Source of the DNA: Paragemmobacter ruber | Lineage (GTDB): Bacteria; Pseudomonadota; Alphaproteobacteria; Rhodobacterales; Rhodobacteraceae | Direction: 5' to 3' | NCBI RefSeq assembly: GCF_009908315.1 | Contig: NZ_JAAATW010000002.1 | Coordinates: 62,001-126,000, forward strand | Length of the DNA: 64,000 bases | Shown: positions 49,101-57,279 of the stretch, one piece after another | Numbering within the stretch: the first letter of the stretch is position 1 | Layout: each line of letters begins with the position of its first letter | Program-made: the position numbers and the translations under genes | Notes under the pieces: generated by a model | What the model saw: only the letters and a program-made list of their open reading frames with translations | Databases searched by the model: none | What the model was told of the DNA's origin: nothing

Positions 49101-49520
49101 TTCGAACGGTCGAGCCAGGCCGAGTTCCTGAAGCCTACGGTCGTCACGCTGGTCTTCGGTCTGGGCTTCGGCATGTTCCTCGTGCTGCTGGTGGTGCCCG
49201 CGATCACGGTGGTGCTGGCCGATATCGGCAAAAGGCTGCGCGCGCTGCGGCGCGGGCTGCGCCTTGGTCTGCGCGGCGGGCGTGCGCGCCGTGGCATTGC
49301 CGGGGCGGCGGCGGTGGTGGCGGGGCTGTGGCTGGCGGTGATGGGGCCGGTGGTGGCGCAGGGCGCGCTGCCGGGCTGGCTCACGGGGATGCTGCCGGCC
49401 CTTGCTGCGGCACCCGTGGGGATGACCGCGGTCCTGGTCGTGACGATGGGTGCGGCGCTGGTCGCGGCTGCGGTCTGGGTGATGGCACGGCGCGCGCCTC
49501 CGCCCCGGCGCCGGGGCTAG
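46128..49520 (+). CDS. RND efflux permease (AcrB/hydrophobe-amphiphile type)
   Basis: A 1130-aa proton-driven transporter, full family length. TM1 begins LANLVMVLMLVGGLVAAMNIRAQYFPDVVLSEVDVSVAWPGAGAEDVD; the first periplasmic loop has TRVTITGLAAPQTIVEV. The RND motifs are FALILVLGVIVDDSIVVGE (proton-relay Asp pair), GRFGDLIEDIPFTVMAVMIASL and, in the second half, SIVGIIGMSGIIVNDSIVLVSTIDE. The C-terminal 100 residues add extra hydrophobic helices beyond the usual end. Substrates unknown; no regulator gene is adjacent. Confidence 0.93.
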   Translation: MRSRGVLSYFVRHRTLANLVMVLMLVGGLVAAMNIRAQYFPDVVLSEVDVSVAWPGAGAEDVDRGIVQVLEPALKAVEGVAATYARSFEGRASIEIEFEPGVNLDRATQDVTTAVDGVTTLPEDAEEPEISRGSWRDQVTDVVISGPVGVDQLARLADEFTGRLFTAGVTRVTITGLAAPQTIVEVTPVALMRHDVTMEQIAAAIAAATVTRPAGEVATGAARVRTGEERRAADAIGDIALRAAADGTVLRIRDVATIRVEGADRGRAAFVGANPAMVIRVERGPEGDAIDQQARVAQAVEAMRPDLPQGVTLDLVRARADQITDRLSLMLDNALSGLVLVVLMLFLFLNGRIALWVAAGIPVATLAAIGVMWMGGVTLNMISLFALILVLGVIVDDSIVVGEHADFRVRHLGESPVVAAERAALRMAGPVLASTLTTVIAFLALAAIGGRFGDLIEDIPFTVMAVMIASLIECFLILPNHMAHALADSVKEKWYDAPSRFTNRWLNRFKDAAMKPLMRAVIAARYPVLAAAVLALATQAALFLRGDVPFRFFNAPEQGSLSGNFSMLPGATREDTLAMMAEMQRAVAATGAAFEAEHGLNPVIFVMAEVGGGSGRGLSGAATKDADLLGGISVEIVDPDLRPYSANAVIAAIEAEVRRHPLLEEMSFRGGRFGPGGAALSVDFYGADADVLKAAAEALKTRLAVFPEVSGLEDTLAYDKEELVLSLTPTGQAMGFTIDGLAGDLRDMLAGIEAATYPDGPRSAAIRVELPEGELTADFLDRVQVRASAPDGASVYVPLADIVTVARASGFSSVVRENGLRVVTVSGELSEDDPARATEVQTALRAEIVPQIEQDFGVRARFSGQAEQEQEFLSGAAVAVILALLGIYLCLAWIFASWSRPMVVMSVIPFGLVGAIFGHWVWDVPLSMFSIVGIIGMSGIIVNDSIVLVSTIDEYSEKRGLIPAVVDAVADRLRPVLLTTLTTVLGLAPLLFERSSQAEFLKPTVVTLVFGLGFGMFLVLLVVPAITVVLADIGKRLRALRRGLRLGLRGGRARRGIAGAAAVVAGLWLAVMGPVVAQGALPGWLTGMLPALAAAPVGMTAVLVVTMGAALVAAAVWVMARRAPPPRRRG

Positions 49521-49572
49521 CGGCGCCTCTCCGACTGGCACCCGATTGGCCCCCGGTTTGGCCGCGCGGCCA

Positions 49573-50373
49573 TCACGGCGCGGGGCAGCCCCGGATTTCC
49601 ACCGCCTTGCGATCTGAAATCACCGTGACCGTCACCCCGGACCGATCCAGCGCGAAGGGCGTGCCCTGTGGTGGCACCATCTCTGCGCTTGCGGTCAAGA
49701 TGCCGCCCTGGCGGCTGGCGCTGGCCTCGGACACCCAGACATCGGACAGGCCGCTTTCAAAGATTACCGTCTCGTCGCGGCCGCCCTGCGGCAGATCCAT
49801 CGTTGCGGTGATGCGCAGGCCATCGTCGATCGGCTCCACCGCGCAGCCGATGCCGCCCAGCCCGGCTTGCCGCGCCGAAATCGGCTGGTCGGCCAGCGCG
49901 GCATCAATCGCCGGATCGGGCGCGCCCGGCCCTGCGATCAGTGAATCGAGCGACAGGCTCGCCGGGATACAGATGTCATCGCAGACCCCAAGCTCCACCT
50001 GCGCGCGCAGACGCACGGGCTGGGACGGGTCAGCGGGGATAACTTCCATCGGCAGGACAAGATCGTTCTTGTACCCCACCGTCCGCAGGCCGTTCAGGGT
50101 AAAGACATGCGGGCGCGGCCAGTGAAAGCGCACCGCACGCAGGTTTTCGCTTCCCGACCAGTTGAAAACGGGCGGTATCCCCGCATCCCCAGGGCTGCGC
50201 CAATAGGTCTTCCATCCCGGCGCCATCGTCAGGTGCAGCGCCGCCATATGGGCGCCTGTGTCGGTCTGCCACCCGGTGCGGATTGCCGCCGTCAACACCT
50301 CCTCTTGCGAAAAGGCATGAACGGGCGCGGCGGCAGAACAAAGGGCGAGCAGGGCAAGGCAAGTATGGCGCAT
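49573..50373 (-). CDS. Secreted DsbD N-terminal (DsbC/alpha)-domain protein
   Basis: A 266-aa exported protein. The signal peptide is MRHTCLALLALCSAAAPVHA. WQTDTGAHMAALHLTMAPGWKTYWRSPGDAGIPPVFNWSGSENL and VQLRAQVELGVCDDICIPASLSL match the N-terminal periplasmic domain of DsbD, with a C-x3-C pair (VCDDIC) as the likely redox couple. The DsbD membrane and thioredoxin domains are missing, so it would need a partner elsewhere. No clear ribosome site. It is divergent from yqgE. Confidence 0.8.
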   Translation of the reverse strand: MRHTCLALLALCSAAAPVHAFSQEEVLTAAIRTGWQTDTGAHMAALHLTMAPGWKTYWRSPGDAGIPPVFNWSGSENLRAVRFHWPRPHVFTLNGLRTVGYKNDLVLPMEVIPADPSQPVRLRAQVELGVCDDICIPASLSLDSLIAGPGAPDPAIDAALADQPISARQAGLGGIGCAVEPIDDGLRITATMDLPQGGRDETVIFESGLSDVWVSEASASRQGGILTASAEMVPPQGTPFALDRSGVTVTVISDRKAVEIRGCPAP

Positions 50374-50478
50374 GCCAGCAAGGTAAGGCTTGCAGCGGAG
50401 AGAGGAAATCACGTTCCGGCGAAGGGCCGTGACAGCAAGAGACTTGAGGCGCAGCCGCAACAGGACCATCTTAAGGGC

Positions 50479-51063
50479 ATGCAACAGGGAACGGGTGCGA
50501 TGGCAGGACTGGATCTGGACGGCAAACTTCTGATCGCGATGCCGGGCATGGGCGACCCGCGCTTTGAAAAGACCGTCATCCTGATCTGCGCGCATTCCGA
50601 CGAAGGGGCGATGGGGCTGATCGTCAACCGGCCCACGCGCGATCTGACCTTCGGCAATCTACTGGAACAGCTTTCCATCCCGCGCGTGCCCACAGGCCGT
50701 GACATCCGCATCCATTCCGGCGGTCCGGTGGAACGCGGGCGTGGCTTCGTCCTGCACAGCCCCGATTACACAGGCGGTCCGGCCACGATGCGGATCGGGG
50801 CGGAATACGGCATGACCGCCACGCTGGATATCCTCGAGGCGCTGGCCCGTGGCGAAGGCCCGTCGCGCGCCCTGCTCGCGCTGGGCTATTCCGGCTGGGG
50901 TCCGGGCCAGCTTGAGGGCGAGATCCTCGCCAATGGCTGGCTTGTCGCCGATGCGTCAGAGGATCTGGTCTTCTCTGCCGACGATGCCGGAAAATGGGCC
51001 GGCGCCCTGCGCGCGATGGGCATCGACCCGCTCAGCCTGTCCGCAACGGCCGGGCGGGCCTGA
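50479..51063 (+). CDS. yqgE: YqgE/AlgH family protein
   Basis: A 194-aa protein of the UPF0301 family. LDGKLLIAMPGMGDPRFEKTVILICAHSDEGAMGLIVNRPT and IHSGGPVERGRGFVLHS, with GYSGWGPGQLEGEI, are diagnostic. Function is not settled (some relatives were tied to alginate regulation). A second ATG at 50500 has CAGGGA nearby and may be the true start, 7 codons shorter. A string of AT-rich hairpins follows the stop. Confidence 0.88.
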   Translation: MQQGTGAMAGLDLDGKLLIAMPGMGDPRFEKTVILICAHSDEGAMGLIVNRPTRDLTFGNLLEQLSIPRVPTGRDIRIHSGGPVERGRGFVLHSPDYTGGPATMRIGAEYGMTATLDILEALARGEGPSRALLALGYSGWGPGQLEGEILANGWLVADASEDLVFSADDAGKWAGALRAMGIDPLSLSATAGRA

Positions 51064-51068
51064 GCCGA

Positions 51069-51180
51069 CCAATTTTTTCCGTTGGAGAAAATTGGGGTCC
51101 AAGCAAATTTTCCTCGGGAAAATTTGCGGGGTCTTCGCAGAAGACCCCAAGGGAAAAAGCTTTCGCAGAAAACTTTTCCG
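51069..51180. repeat. Array of four hairpins between convergent yqgE and ALDH16 genes
   Basis: Four inverted repeats follow one another. CCAATTTTTTCC with GGAGAAAATTGG (51069-51095). GCAAATTTTCC with GGAAAATTTGC, 3-nt loop (51103-51127). GGGGTCTTC with GAAGACCCC, 3-nt loop (51128-51148). A weaker GGAAAA/TTTTCC arm pair to ~51179. Together they fill almost the whole gap between the two convergent stops, acting plausibly as a bidirectional transcript end. Confidence 0.75.
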
Positions 51181-53523
51181 TCACGCGCCGTAAGGCACCC
51201 AGACGGTCTTGATGGCTGTCGCTTGGCGCAGGAAGTCCCGACCCTCGCCCTCCGCGCCCATCCAGTCGCGCGCACGCGCGTTGTTGACCCAGGTGCGCTT
51301 CAGGTTGGTTGCTGACTCCGCCTCGATCAGAGCGGAAAGGTCAGCAGACGAGAAGGACCATAGCGCATCCACATCCATATGGCCCGCCAAAGGCTTGGCC
51401 AGTTCGGTATGGCTGCCAGTCACGATGTTCACCACACCCGGCGGCAGGTCCGAGGTTTCCAGCACCTGATAGAGATCGGTTGCCGCCAGCGGGAAGGGGT
51501 CGGACGGCACCAGAACGCAGGTGTTGCCCATGGCGATGGCAGGCGCCATGGCCGAGATAAGGCCCAACAGCGGGGCCTCATCGGCACAAAGCGCGGCGAT
51601 CACGCCCACGGGTTCGTTCAGCGCCAGCGCGATGCCCCGGATCGGCACCGATTTGGCCTGTCCGTCGAACTTGTCCGACCATGCCGCGTAGGTGAAGAGG
51701 CGCGCGATGCTGGCCTCCACCTCGGCCCGGCCATCGCGCCCCGTCAGGTCGCGCAGGCGGGCGGCGAATTCCCCGGCGCGGGCCGAAAGGTTTTCGGCGA
51801 TGTAGTACAGGATCTGCGCCCGGTTGTGACCGGTGGCCTTGCCCCAGCCTTTCGCAGCATGGGCGGCTTCCACCGCGTTGCGGATGTCCTTGCGGTTGCC
51901 AAGGCCCGCATGGCCGAGCAGCTTTGCCTTGGACGAAAACACCGGGCGGGAATAGCCGCCATCCGGGCGCGTCTGCTTGCCGCCGATGAACAGCTTGGTG
52001 GTGCGGTCCAGATCGGGCACGTCGAAGCTGGCGGGTTCGGGGATCGCGGCCACCCGTTTGATGGGTTTGGCCGCGGCGGCGGGCTTCAGATAGGTCAGAA
52101 GCCCCTCCCAGCCGCCTTCGCGGCCAAAGCCGCTTTCGCGCACACCGCCAAAGCCTGCGGCGGCATCAAACAGGTTGGTCGCATTCACCCAGACGACACC
52201 GGCCCTGATCTTGGGCGCGATGTCGAGGGCGAGGTTGATGTTCTCGGTCCACAGGCTGGCGGCAAGGCCAAAGCGCGTGTTGTTGGCCAGATCCACGGCT
52301 TCCTGCGGCGTGCGGAAGGTCATCGACACAAGGACAGGGCCGAAGATTTCCTCCTGCATCAGGCGCGATGCGGTGCCAAGGCCGGTGATCAGTGTCGGCG
52401 GGTAAAAGCAGCCCTGACCGGGCAGGGGGGTCTTGGCGTGATAGACCTCACCTTCGGATCCGTTCACCATATCGGTGATCGTGGCCAGTTGCACCGGGTC
52501 CACCACGGCGCCCACGTCGATACATTTGTCCAAGGGATCGCCGATGCGCAGCCCGTCCATCCGGCGCTTCAGCCTGTCATGGAACCGCTCGGCAATGCCT
52601 TCCTGCACCAGAAGGCGCGATCCGGCACAGCAGACCTGTCCCTGATTGAACCAGATCGCATCGACCAGCCCCTCGATCGCGCTGTCGATATCGGCATCGT
52701 CGAAGACGATATAGGGGGATTTCCCCCCCAACTCCAGGGTCAGCGCCTTGCCCGTGCCCGCGGTCGCGCGGCGGATCGCGCGGCCCACGGGGGTGGAGCC
52801 GGTAAAGGCGATCTTGTCCACGCCCGGATGGGCGACCAGCGCCGCCCCGGTTTCCCCGTCGCCCGTCACGATGTTGAGCACGCCCTTGGGCAAGCCCGCC
52901 TCGCGCGTGATCTCGGCGAAGAGCAGGGCCGTCAGGGGGGTGTATTCGGCCGGTTTCAGCACCACCGTATTCCCCGCCGCAAGGGCGGGGGCGACCTTCC
53001 ATGCCAGCATCAGCAGCGGAAAGTTCCACGGGATCACCGCGCCGCAGACGCCATGGGGTGCCATCCCGGGCATTTCGCTGTCCATCAACTGGGCAAGGCC
53101 CGCGTGATAGTAGAAATGCCGCGCCACAAGCGGAATGTCGATGTCGCGGGCCTCGCGGATGGGCTTGCCGTTGTCCATCGTCTCAAGCACCGCGAGCAGG
53201 CGGCTGTGCTTCTGGATCAGCCGGGCCAGCGCATAGAGGTATTTCGCCCGCGCGTGCCCCGGCAGGCGCGCCCATTTGGGTTGCGCCCGGCGCGCGGCCT
53301 TCACCGCCGCATCGACATCCCCCACCGTCCCTTGCGTGACGGTGGCCAGCACATCGCCCGTGGCGGGGTTCTTCGTGGCAAAGCCCGTCCCGGGCCGGGC
53401 GAACTGCCCATCGATGAAATGCCCGAAATTGCCCTTGTGCCGCGCCAGCCACGCCTTCACCTCGGCATTGCCTTCCGGAGCGGGGCCATAGTCCATGCGG
53501 TCGAAGATTTCCTTGATCGTCAT
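51181..53523 (-). CDS. Aldehyde dehydrogenase ALDH16-type, two-domain
   Basis: A 780-aa protein much longer than normal ALDHs (~490 aa). Residues 1 to ~480 are a complete ALDH: PWNFPLLMLAWKVAPALAAGNT, LTLELGGKSPYIVFDDADID (Glu), FNQGQVCCAGSR with the catalytic Cys near residue 296, and GGVRESGFGREGG. The last ~270 residues are a second, partial ALDH-like domain (VGVIAALCADEAPLLGLISAMAPAIAMGNT) with no catalytic Cys. This is the ALDH16 arrangement, known structurally from a Loktanella enzyme. It starts 4 bp after deoC, so it is cotranscribed; DeoC releases acetaldehyde, a likely substrate. GGGATAAG lies upstream of the start. Confidence 0.92.
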   Translation of the reverse strand: MTIKEIFDRMDYGPAPEGNAEVKAWLARHKGNFGHFIDGQFARPGTGFATKNPATGDVLATVTQGTVGDVDAAVKAARRAQPKWARLPGHARAKYLYALARLIQKHSRLLAVLETMDNGKPIREARDIDIPLVARHFYYHAGLAQLMDSEMPGMAPHGVCGAVIPWNFPLLMLAWKVAPALAAGNTVVLKPAEYTPLTALLFAEITREAGLPKGVLNIVTGDGETGAALVAHPGVDKIAFTGSTPVGRAIRRATAGTGKALTLELGGKSPYIVFDDADIDSAIEGLVDAIWFNQGQVCCAGSRLLVQEGIAERFHDRLKRRMDGLRIGDPLDKCIDVGAVVDPVQLATITDMVNGSEGEVYHAKTPLPGQGCFYPPTLITGLGTASRLMQEEIFGPVLVSMTFRTPQEAVDLANNTRFGLAASLWTENINLALDIAPKIRAGVVWVNATNLFDAAAGFGGVRESGFGREGGWEGLLTYLKPAAAAKPIKRVAAIPEPASFDVPDLDRTTKLFIGGKQTRPDGGYSRPVFSSKAKLLGHAGLGNRKDIRNAVEAAHAAKGWGKATGHNRAQILYYIAENLSARAGEFAARLRDLTGRDGRAEVEASIARLFTYAAWSDKFDGQAKSVPIRGIALALNEPVGVIAALCADEAPLLGLISAMAPAIAMGNTCVLVPSDPFPLAATDLYQVLETSDLPPGVVNIVTGSHTELAKPLAGHMDVDALWSFSSADLSALIEAESATNLKRTWVNNARARDWMGAEGEGRDFLRQATAIKTVWVPYGA

Positions 53524-53527
53524 GGTC

Positions 53528-54514
53528 TTATCCCATCGCATGGCGGTTGGCGGCCGAATAATGGCCGGTCAGGTAATGCTCCAGCTGGCGCTCGATATCC
53601 CCCAAAAGCGACGAGGCGCCAAAGCGGAACAGATCGGGCTGTAGCCAAGCGTGGCCCAATTCATCCTTCATCAGCGCCAGATAGAGCAGCGCATCCTTCG
53701 CCTTTGCGATGCCGCCCGCCGGCTTGTAGCCAACCTTCACCCCCGTGCGATCCTGATAGTCGCGGATCGCGCGGATCATGGTCAGCGACACGGGCAGCGT
53801 GGCGTTCACCGCCTCTTTCCCCGTGGAGGTCTTGATGAAATCGGCCCCCGCCATCATGCACACAAGCGACGCCCGGGCCACATTGCGCAGCGTTGCCAGT
53901 TCGCCGGTGGCAAGGATCGCCTTCACATGCGCCGCCCCGCAGGCCGCGCGCATTTCGCACATCTCGTCGTAAAGCGCCTGCCAATTGCCCGTCAGCACAT
54001 GGCGGCGGGAAATGACGATGTCGATCTCTTGCGCGCCCGCCTTCACGCTTTCGCCGATCTCGGCGATGCGCAGGTGATAGGGCGACAGACCGGCGGGAAA
54101 GCCCGTGGACACGGCGGCGACCGGGATCCCCGATCCCTCAAGCGCGCGCACGGCGGTTTCCACCATGTCGTGATAGACGCAGACCGCGCCCACGGTCAGC
54201 CCCTCCATCCCCAGCTTTTCCAGCATCCAGGGCGAAACGGGTTGCCGCGCCTTGGCACACAGGCGCTGCACCCGGCCTGCCGTATCATCCCCCGACAGCG
54301 TGGTCAGGTCGATCAGGCTGATGGCCTTCAGAAGCCATGCCGCCTGAAACTCTTTCTTCACCGACCGTCGCCCGCCCAGCGTGGCAGCGCGGCGTTCGAT
54401 GGCCGAGGTGTTGGCCTGTACGGCGGCGACCCAATCCAGATCCAGCGGCATCCCCGGATTGCGGGGGTGGGCCACTTGCGGCAACTGGGTGGTGCTGGGG
54501 CTGAGTGTATGCAC
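53528..54514 (-). CDS. deoC: Deoxyribose-phosphate aldolase
   Basis: A 328-aa class I aldolase that splits 2-deoxyribose-5-phosphate into acetaldehyde and glyceraldehyde-3-phosphate. The Schiff-base Lys lies in FIKTSTGKEA and the assisting Lys in VGYKPAGGI; HVKAILATGEL precedes them. Longer than E. coli DeoC because of an N-terminal extension common in alphaproteobacteria. A GTG start at 54514 is chosen because GGGAGG lies 5 nt upstream; the ATG further up lacks one. Stop 4 bp before ALDH16. Confidence 0.93.
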   Translation of the reverse strand: MHTLSPSTTQLPQVAHPRNPGMPLDLDWVAAVQANTSAIERRAATLGGRRSVKKEFQAAWLLKAISLIDLTTLSGDDTAGRVQRLCAKARQPVSPWMLEKLGMEGLTVGAVCVYHDMVETAVRALEGSGIPVAAVSTGFPAGLSPYHLRIAEIGESVKAGAQEIDIVISRRHVLTGNWQALYDEMCEMRAACGAAHVKAILATGELATLRNVARASLVCMMAGADFIKTSTGKEAVNATLPVSLTMIRAIRDYQDRTGVKVGYKPAGGIAKAKDALLYLALMKDELGHAWLQPDLFRFGASSLLGDIERQLEHYLTGHYSAANRHAMG

Positions 54515-54607
54515 GCGGTCCTCCCTTCGGACGCGGCGAAGATGCACGCAGCAAGGCCACCGCGCAAGGGCGGGGGTCGCCTCATCGGCAATTTTTTGAC
54601 CTTTTGG

Positions 54608-55000
54608 TCAGGAATCCCGGCTGGGCAGCATCGGCTCCGCGCCCTCGGTCGTGCGGTCGAAGGTGGCCCAGTCACGGCTGACGCCGGTCTTGGGCAGGGC
54701 ATCCCCGTAATGGCGGGAATGAAGATGCACCTTCGACAGATAATTCGCCGTGATCGGCGCCGTCACGAAGATGAAGATCATCACCAGCACTTCCTGCCAG
54801 GAAAAGCCGGTGCCGATCATCAGACCGTGCAGCATCGACGCGATCAGCGCCGTCCCCACCCCGATGGTCGAAGCCTTGGTCGGTGCATGCAGGCGCTGCA
54901 TCCGGTCCTTCAGGCGGATCAGGCCATAACTGCCGGTCAGGCCGAAGATGCCCCCCACCACAAGCAGGACGGACAGCAGGATTTCCAGCGCAAATGTCAT
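54608..55000 (-). CDS. mrpG: Na+/H+ antiporter subunit G
   Basis: A 130-aa membrane subunit of the Mrp/Pha antiporter. It has three helices (LEILLSVLLVVGGIFGLTGSYGLI; IGVGTALIASMLHGLMI; EVLVMIFIFVTAPITANYLSKV) and the MrpG signature GLIRLKDRMQRLHAPTKASTIGVG. The C-terminus carries a hydrophilic tail of ~35 residues. It is the last gene of the operon and overlaps mrpF by 4 bp (ATGA). Confidence 0.93.
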   Translation of the reverse strand: MTFALEILLSVLLVVGGIFGLTGSYGLIRLKDRMQRLHAPTKASTIGVGTALIASMLHGLMIGTGFSWQEVLVMIFIFVTAPITANYLSKVHLHSRHYGDALPKTGVSRDWATFDRTTEGAEPMLPSRDS

Positions 55001-55266
55001 TCGATCACGCTCCCCCGCAGCAAATACTTGCAAAAGGCGACGGTGCCGACGAACCCGGTCAGGGCGAAGAGCATGGCCGCCTCGAAGTTGATGCCTTGTC
55101 CGGTCTGGATGCCGAACAGCACGATGATGGCGATCACGTTCACCACCATCGTGTCCAGCGCCAGCACGCGGTCGGCCACGGTGGGGCCGATGGCCAGCCG
55201 CCAGAGGTTCAGGATCAGGCCAAGGCCGAAGCAGACCATGGCTAAGCCGAGCGCGTAGGTGATCAT
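54997..55266 (-). CDS. mrpF: Na+/H+ antiporter subunit F
   Basis: An 89-aa subunit with three helices. GPTVADRVLALDTMVVNVIAIIVLFGI is the MrpF core. It overlaps both neighbours by 4 bp (ATGA), so it is tightly coupled in the operon. It is part of the membrane arm of the multi-subunit complex; it has no catalytic role on its own. Confidence 0.92.
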   Translation of the reverse strand: MITYALGLAMVCFGLGLILNLWRLAIGPTVADRVLALDTMVVNVIAIIVLFGIQTGQGINFEAAMLFALTGFVGTVAFCKYLLRGSVIE

Positions 55267-55754
55267 TCAAAGATCCTCTTCAGCCGGGTTTCGTAGCGCG
55301 ACTTGATGTCGTCGCGGATGGCGTCGGGGTCGGGGGCGTGCAGCGAATGGATCAACAGCACGCGGCCACAGGCCGACATGTCGGCGGTCACCGTGCCGGG
55401 CGTCATGGTGATGGTGCCAGCAAGCAGGGCAATCGCCTCGGGCGATTTCAGTTCGATCGGCACCCGCACCCAGGCCGATTGGATGCGGTCGCGCGGCATG
55501 AACAGCACGATCTTCGCCACCTGGATATTGGCAAGGATCACGTCCCAGACCACCAGCACGACATAGGAAAGAAGCGCCGGCAGGCTGTTCAGCTTTGGCC
55601 GATGCTGCCAGTATGGCGCGGTGATCAGCGGGATGATCGTGGCAAGGATCACCGCCATGACCAGACTGCCGATCTTCCACTGGTTCACCAGCAGGAACCA
55701 GGTCAGCACCAGAAACAGCGACAGATAGGGATGCGGGTACAGACGGCGCAGCAT
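55263..55754 (-). CDS. mrpE: Na+/H+ antiporter subunit E
   Basis: A 163-aa subunit. Two N-terminal helices (YLSLFLVLTWFLLVNQWKIGSLVMAVILATIIPLI; LLSYVVLVVWDVILANIQVAKIVL) precede a cytoplasmic domain with the conserved ALLAGTITMTPGTVTADMS and the LLIHSLHAPDP strand of MrpE. It starts one base after the mrpD stop and overlaps mrpF by 4 bp. Confidence 0.93.
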   Translation of the reverse strand: MLRRLYPHPYLSLFLVLTWFLLVNQWKIGSLVMAVILATIIPLITAPYWQHRPKLNSLPALLSYVVLVVWDVILANIQVAKIVLFMPRDRIQSAWVRVPIELKSPEAIALLAGTITMTPGTVTADMSACGRVLLIHSLHAPDPDAIRDDIKSRYETRLKRIFE

Positions 55755-55755
55755 G

Positions 55756-57279
55756 TCAGTTCCCCTCGATCACGCCGGGCGGCGGTAACTGGTTGGCGGC
55801 GATATAGGCGTCAGGTGCGTGCAGGGCGGCGGCGGTCCCCTCCAGCCAGCCCATCACCGGCCCCGCGAACACGGTCAGCGCGACCAGCCCCGCCAGCAGT
55901 CCGCCCACCGCGACAAAGGCCAGCGGCTCTGGCCGGTGGTCCGGCTCGGCCGCGTCGCCCACGGCGTGGGACTTCCAGAACAGCACCGATCCCGCCCGAC
56001 CAAAGCCCAGCACCATCAGGAAGGACGACACAAGGATCACGGTCCAGATCAGCGCCGCATCCGCGCGCAAGGCATCCAGCACCAACAGCTTGCCAAGAAA
56101 GCCCGACAGGGGCGGCATCCCCGCCAGCGCGATGGCATTGGAGAAGAACAGCCCCGCGATCAGCCCCTGCTGGGCGATGCGCGGCTGGGCCGTCAGGCTG
56201 CCATTGCCGCGCCGGTCGGCCACCAGATCGGCGATCAGGAAGATCGCCGCCGTGGCAAGGGTGGAGTGGAGCAGGTAGTACAACCCCGCCGCCGTCGCCT
56301 GCGGGGTAAAGGCGGAAAATGCGGTGAACAGCGTGCCCATCGACGCGATCCCGGCAAAGGCCGCCAGCCGGGGCAGGGTGGTCGCCCCCAAGATACCCAC
56401 CGACCCGACGGCCAGCGTCACCAGCGCTGCGGGCAGCATCAGATCGGCCACCATGCTGCCGGTCGCCGCCGTCTCGGGCGGGAAGATCAGCGTCGTGGTG
56501 CGCAGGATGGCATAGGCGCCCACCTTCGTCATGATCGCAAACAGCGCCGCCACCGGGCCGGGCGCATTGGCATAGGTGCCGGGCAGCCAGAACTGCAACG
56601 GCACCAGCGCGCCCTTGATGGCAAAGACCGCCAGCATCAGCACCGCCGCCACGCGGATCAGGCCCGCTTCGCCCTCGGGCAGATCGGCGATCCGCGCCGC
56701 CAGATCGGCCATGTTCAGCGTGCCGGTCACGGCGTAAAGCGTGGCCAAGGCGAACAGGAACAGGGTCGAGGCGATCAGGTTGAAGGCGATGTACTGCACC
56801 CCCGCCCGCAGCCGATCACGCCCCGCACCATGGATCATCAGGCCGTAGGACGCGATCAGCAGCACCTCGAAGAACACGAACAGGTTGAACGCATCACCCG
56901 TCAGGAAGGCCCCGTTCAGTCCCATCATCTGGAACAGGAACAGCGCGTGGAAATGCTTGCCCCGCGAATCCCAGTCGGTCGAGATGGCATAGAACTGCAC
57001 CGCCAGCGCCAAGAGCGATGTCAGCACCAGCATCAGCGCCGACAGCCGGTCCAGCATCAGCACGATGCCAAAGGGCGCGGGCCAGTTGCCCAGAAGATAG
57101 ATCTCCGGCGGGTTCTGGCTGGCCGCCATCAGCAGCGCCCCCGCGATCCCCGCCAGCGCCAGCGTCGCGGCGACCGAAAACACCCGTTGCAGCATCAGAT
57201 CATGCCGCATCACCAGCACGATCAGCGCCGCCACGATCGCAGGCAGCGCCACGGGCGCGATGATCCAGTGGCCCATCAT
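55756..57279 (-). CDS. mrpD: Na+/H+ antiporter subunit D
   Basis: A 507-aa polytopic subunit homologous to complex I NuoM/N-type antiporter units. YGLMIHGAGRDRLRAGVQYIAFNLIASTLFLF and the key Lys in IMTKVGAYAILRTTTLIF lie in the expected helices, and GMPPLSGFLGKLLVLDAL is the late conserved segment. It forms part of the proton/sodium pathway of the Mrp complex. It abuts mrpC by 4 bp overlap. Confidence 0.95.
   Translation of the reverse strand: MMGHWIIAPVALPAIVAALIVLVMRHDLMLQRVFSVAATLALAGIAGALLMAASQNPPEIYLLGNWPAPFGIVLMLDRLSALMLVLTSLLALAVQFYAISTDWDSRGKHFHALFLFQMMGLNGAFLTGDAFNLFVFFEVLLIASYGLMIHGAGRDRLRAGVQYIAFNLIASTLFLFALATLYAVTGTLNMADLAARIADLPEGEAGLIRVAAVLMLAVFAIKGALVPLQFWLPGTYANAPGPVAALFAIMTKVGAYAILRTTTLIFPPETAATGSMVADLMLPAALVTLAVGSVGILGATTLPRLAAFAGIASMGTLFTAFSAFTPQATAAGLYYLLHSTLATAAIFLIADLVADRRGNGSLTAQPRIAQQGLIAGLFFSNAIALAGMPPLSGFLGKLLVLDALRADAALIWTVILVSSFLMVLGFGRAGSVLFWKSHAVGDAAEPDHRPEPLAFVAVGGLLAGLVALTVFAGPVMGWLEGTAAALHAPDAYIAANQLPPPGVIEGN

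Noticed and set aside
51379-53835. 818-codon plus-strand frame opposite ALDH16 and deoC
   Set aside because: Antisense shadow of a well-supported ALDH; no motif and no ribosome site.
54597-54610. TGACC-TTTT-GGTCA repeat between deoC and mrpG as a terminator
   Set aside because: Only 5-bp arms; in the direction of transcription (leftward) it overlaps the mrpG stop and has no following U-run.
53001-54702. Several short frames with Cys/His pairs that look like zinc fingers
   Set aside because: All are out of frame inside deoC/ALDH16 or antisense; no conserved spacing.
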